Under the pieces are notes generated by a model. It made no database searches, was not told the DNA's origin, and was given only the letters and a program-made list of their open reading frames with translations. DNA of 64,000 bases from Streptomyces sp. NBC_00353 (GTDB lineage: Bacteria > Actinomycetota > Actinomycetes > Streptomycetales > Streptomycetaceae): contig NZ_CP107985.1 of NCBI RefSeq assembly GCF_036108815.1, positions 1,488,001-1,552,000 of the forward strand, written 5' to 3'. Positions 16,095 to 23,050 of this stretch are shown in pieces; position 1 is the stretch's first letter, and the number at the start of each line of letters is the position of its first letter. The position numbers and the translations under genes were made by a program.

Positions 16095-16889
16095 TCAGCC
16101 GCCGGCACGGATCGCGCGCGGCGACGCGCCCAGTTCGCGCCGGCACGCTTTGTTGAAGGCCTGCAGATCGCCAATGCCTACCGAAGCCGCCACGGCGGGG
16201 ATCGACAGCGTCGACTCGCGGAGCAGATGGCGGGCCTGCTCCATCCTGCGCCGCCGGATGTACGCAACGACGGTGCCGCCGGTCTCCGCCCGGAACAACC
16301 GGATGAGGTGGTTGTGCGAAACCCCGGCGGCCTCCGCCACTTCGGGCACGGACAGCGGCCCTGCCAGGTGGGCCTCGACATGGGCGACGGCCGCGGCGAC
16401 CGGGCTGTGGGCCCGCTCTGCACCCGCACCTCGGGGCGCCGCCAGCTCGGCAACCCGCCACAGGGCGGCCCACACCTCGGCGGAGGCCCGGGCCTGGCTG
16501 CGCGGAGCCACCGCGACGGCCTGCTGCAGCAGACCGGACAGCATCGGCGCCTCCGCACCGGCGTTCTGCATCAGGGGGACGGTCAACCGCTCGCCGGACT
16601 GCGGAAGTTCCAGGTGCGCATAGAGGTGCTCGGATCGCCCGCGGTAGCGGTACTGCACCAATGCACCGGGCGGCGCCAGGCTCACGTGTCCAGGCCGGAT
16701 CGCGTGCACCACGCCGTCGACGGTGAGCTCGCCCGCATACCGGTACAGATGCAGTTGCCACAGATCCGGCAGCCGGAATACGTCGCGAAGGCTCCCGGTC
16801 CCATGCACGCCGACGCCCACGCTCGCCACACGGGGTGGCTGATCCAGGCACACCTGGACGAGGGAGCCGGTCATGGCAGCGGTACGCAC
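16095..16889 (-). CDS. AraC-family transcriptional regulator
   Basis: The 264-residue protein has an N-terminal cupin-like sensing half (VDGVVHAIRPGHVSLAPPGA and similar, residues 1-150). The C-terminal AraC DNA-binding domain has two helix-turn-helices (SVPEVAEAAGVSHNHLIRLF and SIPAVAASVGIGDLQAFNKA). AraC regulators next to glycosidases usually activate them in response to the released sugar, so the neighbouring GH29 gene is the likely target. This is inference from position. The start is taken as GTG at 16889 because TAGGTT lies six bases upstream, the leaderless spacing. An ATG five codons later has no ribosome-binding site. Confidence 0.87.
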   Translation of the reverse strand: MRTAAMTGSLVQVCLDQPPRVASVGVGVHGTGSLRDVFRLPDLWQLHLYRYAGELTVDGVVHAIRPGHVSLAPPGALVQYRYRGRSEHLYAHLELPQSGERLTVPLMQNAGAEAPMLSGLLQQAVAVAPRSQARASAEVWAALWRVAELAAPRGAGAERAHSPVAAAVAHVEAHLAGPLSVPEVAEAAGVSHNHLIRLFRAETGGTVVAYIRRRRMEQARHLLRESTLSIPAVAASVGIGDLQAFNKACRRELGASPRAIRAGG

Positions 16890-16901
16890 GATGAAAACCT
16901 A
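16889..16901 (-). promoter_or_regulatory. Leaderless -10 box of AraC-type gene
   Basis: On the minus strand TAGGTT (16901-16896) is followed by six bases and then GTG (16889-16887). This is the TANNNT-N6-start layout of leaderless actinobacterial genes. The -35 region is not recognisable. Confidence 0.5.
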
Positions 16902-17067
16902 CCAGCGAGGGAGAGGCCACTGTGCCTACAAGGGGCGCGAGCAGCGGGCGGCGTCCAGCCCCGCAGCCGTTCGGCCCCGCGGTCGTCCGGTCCCACAGCG
17001 CACGAGCGCGACGACGTACGCGGGGCCACCGGACGCCGGGCGCGCGGCAGGCGGGACGTCGGAAAAA

Positions 17068-18504
17068 CTACTCGTCCACCACGCGCAGCAAGGTGGCATC
17101 GGCGGCTGCCGCCCCTTGCACCCGGCCCGACGGCGACGCCGCCACCAACGCGAGGAAGGCCACCGTCTGCGCGGTGATCACCTCGCCGGGCAGGACGACC
17201 GGCACGCCCGGCGGACAGGCCGTCACGGCGGAGGCCGACAGACGTCCCACGGCCTCCGCCGCGGCAACCGTCCGGCTCCTGGCGAAATAGGCTTCGCGGA
17301 CCGTCAGTTGTGCAGGTCCGGGCGCGGGCGGGGACACCTGCAGCGCCGCATGAGCCGGAGTCCGTGGCGAGGGCAGTGCGTGAACGGCATCGATGAACTG
17401 CTCCGTGCAGGACGCGGATCCTGCGGCGACCGACACAACGATCACGGATCCGGTGACGGCCTCGACCCGGATGCGATGCCCGTCGGCCAGCCTGCTGCGG
17501 GCGTCGTACGCGCAGATGCCGCCGGCCCCGGTGTCGACCGCGATACGGAGCGGGTCGGCGGCCGCGATCTCCGGGAAGCGTCCGAAGCCATCGCCGACAA
17601 GCGCGAACCGCCCCTGTCCACGTATCGCGTCCCGGATTTGTTCCGCCGAGGCGATGGCGGCCTGTATCCGGTCGGGTGCCGTCGGCGGCACCGTACGGGC
17701 CCGCTCCGACGCCCCCGCCGGATCCCCGCTCCCTGCCATGGACCGCACGAAATCGAACGCCTTGTCCACCGAGGGCTCCAGCCGCTCCGCCTGGGAACCG
17801 TGCCCCAGGCGCAGCAGCACCGCCCCCGACATCGCCTCCCCGAGCCGGACTTCACCGGCAACGACCAGGTCGGCGCCCTGCGCGAGCGCACCGGGCGGAA
17901 GGTCCGGGTGGACTGCGCACAGCGGCTCCCGCCACGTTTCGTCGACCATCAGCGGAACGCCGGCCGAGTGCGCCGCCTCGGCGAGTGCAGGGATGTCCGC
18001 CACCGCCCCGCACCGGCTGGGTGACACGACGTGCACGGCGGCCACCTGGTCCTGCACGGCCAGCGCCTCCGTCAGGTCGACGGCCCGCACCACATGCGCG
18101 ACGCCATGTTCCGAATCGACCGTCGGCAGCAGAAATCCTGCGTCGAGCCCGGACAGGACGAGGCCTTCGGTCACCGCGGCAGGGGCATCACGCTGCACCA
18201 TCAAGATGCGCCCGAGTGCGGGAGCCGAGAGCGCGGCCATGTGGTGACCGAGCGGGCCGCCGACGGCCAGGAACCAGGTCCTGCGTGCCGCCTGGGCAGA
18301 AGGATGCTGCGTCAATGTCGGGCTCTCCATCAGCGTGGGCACCGGGCGAACGAGGCGACTCCGCGCGGGGAGGGTGGTCTCCCCCGGTCCGTGCGGCGCC
18401 GTCCGGCAGCCGTGCGCGGGGCGGACGGACACCTCGCGTACGGGCAACGCATTCATCGTCGCCCGGCGCACATCGGGCCCGGGCACGCCTTTCGTCGGGG
18501 GCAC
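17068..18504 (-). CDS. Ornithine/lysine/arginine decarboxylase homologue lacking PLP lysine
   Basis: This 478-residue protein resembles fold-I (Orn/Lys/Arg) PLP decarboxylases. Matches include LVLSGLDAGFLLPTVDSEHG, VDETWREPLCAVHPDLPPGA and a C-terminal LTVREAYFARSR...ACPPGVPVVLPGEVIT, typical of the family's final domain. At the PLP Schiff-base site, where relatives have S-x-H-K, this protein reads AGEVRLG with Arg220. The conserved His after VDE is also changed. The N-terminal domain that normally precedes the PLP fold is missing or unrelated for about the first 75 residues. It is probably not a normal decarboxylase and may be a sensor, binding protein or decaying gene. The start GTG at 18504 follows GAAGG and sits 29 bases after the response regulator stop, implying co-transcription. 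Later ATG starts (18456, 18330) are possible. Confidence 0.7.
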   Translation of the reverse strand: MPPTKGVPGPDVRRATMNALPVREVSVRPAHGCRTAPHGPGETTLPARSRLVRPVPTLMESPTLTQHPSAQAARRTWFLAVGGPLGHHMAALSAPALGRILMVQRDAPAAVTEGLVLSGLDAGFLLPTVDSEHGVAHVVRAVDLTEALAVQDQVAAVHVVSPSRCGAVADIPALAEAAHSAGVPLMVDETWREPLCAVHPDLPPGALAQGADLVVAGEVRLGEAMSGAVLLRLGHGSQAERLEPSVDKAFDFVRSMAGSGDPAGASERARTVPPTAPDRIQAAIASAEQIRDAIRGQGRFALVGDGFGRFPEIAAADPLRIAVDTGAGGICAYDARSRLADGHRIRVEAVTGSVIVVSVAAGSASCTEQFIDAVHALPSPRTPAHAALQVSPPAPGPAQLTVREAYFARSRTVAAAEAVGRLSASAVTACPPGVPVVLPGEVITAQTVAFLALVAASPSGRVQGAAAADATLLRVVDE

Positions 18505-18533
18505 CCCTCACCTTCGACGGGGGCGGGTCGGTG

Positions 18534-19196
18534 TCAGGCGTCCCCTGTGGAGAGTCCCGCCCGGTAGGCGATTCGGGCGGCCGCCACCCGGTTCGTGACC
18601 CCGAGCCGCGCGAGCAGCTGCGTCACATGCCCCTTCACCGTGCCCTCGGTCATGCCGAGTTCGGTGGCGATGTTCGCGTTGGACAGGCCGAGGGCGAGCA
18701 GGCGGAGCACCTCGACCTGACGATCGGTCAGGGAAGTGATGAGCTCGGCGTACTCGGAGTCGGTGGGTGCCTGGACCTCGCCGGTGGTGAGATCGATGAC
18801 CTGGCCGGTGACCGCGGGGGCGAAGACGGCGTGTCCCTCGGCGAGGCTGCGTAGGGCGCTCAGCAGGTCGGCGGGCGGCGTGTCCTTGATCAGGAAACCG
18901 GACGCGCCCGCCTTCAGCGCCTGTTCCACGTACTCCTCGAGGCCGAACGCCGTGAGGATCAGCACGGCGGGCGGTGTGGGCAGCTCACGAAGCTTCCGGG
19001 TGGCGGCGATGCCGTCGGTCCCCGGCATCCGTACGTCCATGACCACGACATCCGGCAGCAGTCGCCGTGCCTGGTCGACCGCCGACCGGCCGTCCCATGC
19101 CTCGGCGACCACCCTTGCGTCCGGGCTCGAGTCGATGATCGTGCGGAGCCCCTGCCGTGCCGCCGGGTCGTCGTCCGCTAGCAGAACCGTGATCAT
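18534..19196 (-). CDS. NarL/FixJ-type response regulator
   Basis: The 220-residue protein has a receiver domain with acidic pocket ADDDPAA, phospho-acceptor Asp in VVVMDVRMPG and the LIKDTPP loop lysine. A LuxR-type helix-turn-helix follows (LTDRQVEVLRLLALGLSNAN, then IATELGMTEGTVKGHV). It should bind DNA as a phosphorylated dimer. The ATG at 19196 follows GTGAGGC. It is divergent from the histidine kinase at 19321 and co-directional with the decarboxylase-like gene. A second response regulator follows the kinase, so either or both may receive its phosphate. Confidence 0.92.
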   Translation of the reverse strand: MITVLLADDDPAARQGLRTIIDSSPDARVVAEAWDGRSAVDQARRLLPDVVVMDVRMPGTDGIAATRKLRELPTPPAVLILTAFGLEEYVEQALKAGASGFLIKDTPPADLLSALRSLAEGHAVFAPAVTGQVIDLTTGEVQAPTDSEYAELITSLTDRQVEVLRLLALGLSNANIATELGMTEGTVKGHVTQLLARLGVTNRVAAARIAYRAGLSTGDA

Positions 19197-19308
19197 GTCG
19201 TGTGCCTCACGCACCCATCGTCACCCGGCGCAGCGCCCCGGGCCCGTGGACGGCCCGAACGGGTGAAGGGGCCAGCTCGTCGCCGAGCCGGTGGGGCCAC
19301 TGCCGATC

Positions 19309-19321
19309 TACGGTGACGGCA
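19309..19321 (+). promoter_or_regulatory. Leaderless -10 box of histidine kinase gene
   Basis: TACGGT (19309-19314), six bases, then ATG at 19321. No Shine-Dalgarno sequence lies in between, consistent with a leaderless mRNA. The -35 is not clear. Confidence 0.45.
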
Positions 19322-20475
19322 TGCCCGCGCAGGAAAGGCCCCATTGGTCGCCGCGTCGCGTGGATGCGCTGGTCACCGCTGTGGTCATTGCCCTGGGCGT
19401 CGTCGATTCCTGGGTCAAGCCGTCCAGTGGGCTGCTCACAGGGCTGCCGACGCCCGTGATCGCGGCTGCCTCGGGCGCCGTGGGCGCCACGCTGTGGTGG
19501 CGCAGGAGCCGCCCCGACCTGGTGGCCGTCGTGGTCCTCGTGGCGTATGTCGTGACGTTCACGCCGGTCGCGCTTGCGGTCGCCATGTACACAATCGGCA
19601 CGGTGCATCGGCGACCGCGGGTCCTCGCCGCGTACACCGTGGCCGGATTCTCCGCGGGCATCGCCGGACTGCGCGGCGGGCTGCCGGACGCCGGGGTGCG
19701 CGAGGCCGCGTACTCACTGGCACTGATCCTGGGCCCGCTGGCTGTCGGGTACGTGGTCGCGGTGCGGCGTGATCTGACGGCCGCCACACAGGCACGCGTG
19801 GCGGACCTGGAGCGCGAGCACCTCGTCCTTGACGAGCGGGCGCGGGCGGAGGAGCGCGCGGCCATCGCCCGCGAGATGCACGACGTGGTGGGCCACCGGG
19901 TCAGCAACATGGTGCTGGCGGCGGGCGCCCTGCAGGTGGGTCCCGCGGCCGGGCATCCGGATGTGGTCCGTACCGCCGAGCTCATCAGGTCCGACGGCCG
20001 CCAGGCATTGGAGGAGCTGCGGGAGATCCTCGGTGTGCTGTCCATGGGGCATCCGGTCCACTGGGCCCCCACCGCACCACAGTCGGACGTCGCCCAGCTG
20101 CCCGGGATCGCGGCCCATGCGACCGAACGCGGCCAATCGGTTCAGCTGCAGGTCAACGGCCACCCCGAGACCCTGTCGGCGCCCGTGCAGCGCGCCTTGC
20201 ACCGGATCGTCCAGGAGTCCCTGACCAACGCCGCGAAGCACGCTCCGGGCGCGCGTGTGCGCATCGACGTGGACTGCCGCAGCGACGGGGTACATGTCAG
20301 CGTCGGCAACGGCGCGCCAACCGGTCATTCGTCGGCGGACCTGCCGAGCGGCGGGCACGGACTCGTCGGCCTGGCCGAGCGCGTCGAGCTCCTTGGCGGG
20401 ACACTCACAGCGGGACCGCACGGCGACGGATTCCTCGTGTCGGCCTTCATTCCCCACCGACGAGGAGTGTCATGA
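19321..20475 (+). CDS. NarL-type sensor histidine kinase (HisKA_3)
   Basis: The 384-residue membrane kinase has five or six hydrophobic spans in residues 15-150 (for example AVVVLVAYVVTFTPVALAVAM) and almost no extracellular loop. It therefore probably senses a membrane or intramembrane signal. The dimerisation box AIAREMHDVVGHRVSNMV contains phospho-accepting His187. The ATPase domain has ESLTNAAKHAPGA (N box) and GGHGLVGLAERV (G box). It overlaps the next response regulator by four bases (ATGA), so these two form the cognate pair. A divergent response regulator lies on the other side. Confidence 0.93.
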   Translation: MPAQERPHWSPRRVDALVTAVVIALGVVDSWVKPSSGLLTGLPTPVIAAASGAVGATLWWRRSRPDLVAVVVLVAYVVTFTPVALAVAMYTIGTVHRRPRVLAAYTVAGFSAGIAGLRGGLPDAGVREAAYSLALILGPLAVGYVVAVRRDLTAATQARVADLEREHLVLDERARAEERAAIAREMHDVVGHRVSNMVLAAGALQVGPAAGHPDVVRTAELIRSDGRQALEELREILGVLSMGHPVHWAPTAPQSDVAQLPGIAAHATERGQSVQLQVNGHPETLSAPVQRALHRIVQESLTNAAKHAPGARVRIDVDCRSDGVHVSVGNGAPTGHSSADLPSGGHGLVGLAERVELLGGTLTAGPHGDGFLVSAFIPHRRGVS

Positions 20476-21131
20476 CCATCCGTGTCCTGCTCGCCGACGA
20501 CAACGAGATCACGCGCCGCGGGCTGACCTGGATCATGGACTCCAGCCCCGACATCGAAGTGTGCGGCGAAGCCGTCGACGGCGAGGAGGCGGTGGCCCGG
20601 GCCGGGGAGCTCCAGCCGGATGTGGTCCTGCTCGACGTCCGAATGCCGAGGCTCGACGGACTCGAGTCCATCGGACGCCTTCTGAACCTCCCGCACCCAC
20701 CGCGGATCCTCATGCTCACAACATTCCACGAGGACGAGTCGGTACGGGTCGCGCTACGGGCCGGAGCGGCCGGTTTCCTGCTCAAGGACACGCCGCCCGA
20801 CGACCTTCTGCGCGCCATCCGCGACGTGCACGGCGGTCATTCCGCGCTCGGCCCACCGGTGGCCCGCCGTCTGGTGGACGGCCTGGCCGACCGCGCCTCG
20901 CGGGCCGACCCCGAAGAAGGGAGCAGAATCGCCTCGCTCAGCCCGCGTGAGCACGAGGTGCTGCGGCTGCTCGCACGCGGGCTGACCAATACCGACATTG
21001 CCTCCGCGCTCGGTATGACCGAGGGCACGGTCAAGGGTCACGTCAGCAGCATCCTCGCGAAGCTGGGTGCGGACAGCCGCGTCAAGGCCGCGCGGATCGC
21101 CTACCGTGCGGGTCTCGACGACCAGGCATGA
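20472..21131 (+). CDS. NarL/FixJ-type response regulator (kinase partner)
   Basis: The 219-residue protein has a receiver domain (LLADDNEITRRGL, phospho-Asp in VVLLDVRMPRLDG, LLKDTPP) and a LuxR helix-turn-helix (LSPREHEVLRLLARGLTNTD, GMTEGTVKGHVSSIL). Its ATG overlaps the kinase stop in an ATGA junction, so it is translationally coupled. It closely resembles the divergent regulator at 18534, including the TEGTVKGHV recognition helix, so the two may compete for or share target sites. Confidence 0.93.
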   Translation: MTIRVLLADDNEITRRGLTWIMDSSPDIEVCGEAVDGEEAVARAGELQPDVVLLDVRMPRLDGLESIGRLLNLPHPPRILMLTTFHEDESVRVALRAGAAGFLLKDTPPDDLLRAIRDVHGGHSALGPPVARRLVDGLADRASRADPEEGSRIASLSPREHEVLRLLARGLTNTDIASALGMTEGTVKGHVSSILAKLGADSRVKAARIAYRAGLDDQA

Positions 21132-21176
21132 CAGCTATGCCCGTGCCCAACAGGAAACACAGGGATGAGGAGACAC

Positions 21177-21497
21177 GTGATCCCCACCTCGCAGCTGACC
21201 GAACCCGCCGTCCGTGCCCTCGTGGAGGCGGTCAACGCGCATGACCGGGACGCTTTTCGGGCAGCTCTCGCCCCCGGCGCGACGATGTCCGACGACGGGG
21301 CCGAGCGGGACCTGGAAGAGTGGACCGAGCGGGAGGTCTTCTCCTCCAACGGCCACATGGACATCGAGTCCCAGACGGACGACGGCCTGTCCCTCGTCGC
21401 CGAGTACCGCAACGACACCTGGGGCGCCATGCGCACCACGTGGGCCTTCACGGTCGAGGACGGCAAGGTCAGCCGGTTCGACACCGGCCGGGCCTGA
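21177..21497 (+). CDS. NTF2/SnoaL-like small protein
   Basis: The 106-residue protein has the cone-shaped alpha+beta NTF2-like pattern: helix LVEAVNAHDRDAFRAALAP, then beta strands such as MDIESQTDDGLSLVAEYRND and TTWAFTVEDGKVSRFDTG. Such proteins are small ligand-binding domains, sometimes isomerases or hydrolases. No catalytic residues can be assigned. The GTG at 21177 is preferred over ATG 21165 because GAGGAG sits six bases before it. It begins 45 bases after the response regulator and is probably in the same operon. Confidence 0.75.
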   Translation: MIPTSQLTEPAVRALVEAVNAHDRDAFRAALAPGATMSDDGAERDLEEWTEREVFSSNGHMDIESQTDDGLSLVAEYRNDTWGAMRTTWAFTVEDGKVSRFDTGRA

Positions 21498-21674
21498 CCG
21501 CGCCGGCTGCACGACCGGACCGGCCCCGCCGACAGCTCGGCCCCTTCCCTATCCGGAGCCTCGGGGCACCCTTGTCCGCGACCGCGCCACGAGCTCCGCA
21601 TGTCCGAGCGGAACCCGTGGCGGTGGAACCCGTCGCGTCCGGTCCGTACGCCTACCTCTCGAACCGGGCCACGG

Positions 21675-22850
21675 TCACTGGACGATCACCGCCCAGCGGG
21701 TGTCGCTGAGGCCGGTGCGGATGTGCAGCAGCGCCGTACCGGCCGTCTGCGTCGATGCGATCGCCATGGGCAGGGACGTCGACCAGCTCGCGCCCGGTGC
21801 GAGCGAGGGCACATTCCAGTACTGCCAGCTGCCGGAGAAGCCCGGGGTGTCGGCGAAGCTCTGCATCTGGGTGGCGGCGGTGGTGGAGCTGGAGGTGTTG
21901 GTGATGGTGACCGGCACGGTGGTGGTGGTCCCGCGGGTCACTGTGCAGTTACCGCTCGGCGGCGAGGCCGTGGCCTTCAACGGGCCGCTGCTGGTGGTTC
22001 CGGTAATGACCCCCATCTCGTACGAATGTTGTGAAATCCATGCACAGGCATTGGCGTCCTTGACGCTGGGCTCCCAGATGACAACGCCGTCCGCCACTGC
22101 CTTCACCTTGGCGAACATGTGTGCCCAGGTGTTGCCGGGCACATAGCTCTCCGACTGGAAGGACGTCGGGTTGACGTACGGGTAGATCGGGTGGCTCGGC
22201 GCCATGGCCCGGTCGCGGGCGACGGACTGGTCGAGATTGCTGTCCCAGCTGGTCAGCGTCTGGCCGTCGTAGAAGTACGCCCTGGGTGCGAAGCAGTTGA
22301 GCAGGTTGTCCGTGTGCAACTGCTTGATCAGATTCTGGTTCTGGGTCAGCCAGTCGTAGCCGTAGTGGCAGACCGGGGCCTGCGGGGCGGCGGTGTGGGT
22401 CCAGGTCAGCAGCTGACGCCAGAGGTTGTAGGCGTTCGTCGCCGCCTGGCCCGTCGGCACCTGGGTGAGCTCGATCGACTCGAAGTCGAGCACGACCGGA
22501 GCGGTGGCCGCGCCGCCGAACTGGTTCGCACCCATGTATTCCTTGACCTTGGCCTCGTACGTGGCCTCAGACGGGAGTGCCCCGCCGTTCGAATAGCAGC
22601 CTGCCGTGTCGCATGTGAAGGCGAAGACGTCGTACACGACCGTGGAGCGGGTCGAGCCGTACTGCTCCAAAGTCGGCCGGTTCGCGCCGCGTTCATTGAC
22701 GAAGACGGGGAAGCCGGCCGCGGCGGCAGCCGGGGTGCTGAGGGCGGGCAGCGCAGCGATCAGCAGGGTGGCCGCGAGGACCGTGATCCTGCGGGCGAGT
22801 GCGGGTATGCGAGCGAGACGCCGGATTGACCGGAGGTTGCGGCTCTGCAA
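21675..22850 (-). CDS. Secreted barrel-type candidate glycosidase with C-terminal Ig-like domain
   Basis: This 391-residue protein has a Sec signal (residues 1-45, ending AAAA). A domain of about 230 residues has VVYDVFAFTCD, APVVLDFESIE, PVCHYGYDWL, HPIYPYVNPT and GVVIWEPS. The alternation of strands ending in acidic residues suggests a TIM barrel with a DxE pair, recalling hyaluronidase-like (GH56) folds. The last 85 residues (TVPVTITNTSSSTTAATQM and so on) look like a NEW3/Ig-like module. I cannot place it in a known glycosidase family. The start is TTG at 22850, supported by AGGAGGAAAG and the lack of other starts before the signal peptide. It lies next to a lyase and a GH16 gene, all secreted and leftward. 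Confidence 0.7.
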   Translation of the reverse strand: MQSRNLRSIRRLARIPALARRITVLAATLLIAALPALSTPAAAAAGFPVFVNERGANRPTLEQYGSTRSTVVYDVFAFTCDTAGCYSNGGALPSEATYEAKVKEYMGANQFGGAATAPVVLDFESIELTQVPTGQAATNAYNLWRQLLTWTHTAAPQAPVCHYGYDWLTQNQNLIKQLHTDNLLNCFAPRAYFYDGQTLTSWDSNLDQSVARDRAMAPSHPIYPYVNPTSFQSESYVPGNTWAHMFAKVKAVADGVVIWEPSVKDANACAWISQHSYEMGVITGTTSSGPLKATASPPSGNCTVTRGTTTTVPVTITNTSSSTTAATQMQSFADTPGFSGSWQYWNVPSLAPGASWSTSLPMAIASTQTAGTALLHIRTGLSDTRWAVIVQ

Positions 22851-22881
22851 CTTTCCTCCTCATGTTGGGGGGGTGGGGGGA

Positions 22882-22911
22882 CACCGGCCCGCCGCCGACG
22901 ACGGGCCGGTG
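22882..22911 (-). terminator. Terminator after the lyase gene
   Basis: CACCGGCCCG (22882-22891) pairs perfectly with CGGGCCGGTG (22902-22911) around a 10-base loop. It lies 140 bases beyond the lyase stop and 32 bases before the TTG start of the next gene, so it can separate the two transcription units or act in the leader. Confidence 0.65.
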
Positions 22912-23050
22912 GATCACGGGGGGAACGAGTCCCGGTGTTGTCAGTGGTCTGGGGCAGGTCGACGGATGCCACTCAGGATGATCAACGACGGGTTCCGCAC
23001 GCCGCGGGAGCCGCCGATCGTCAGGTACCAGCGGCTCCCGCGGAGTTCCG

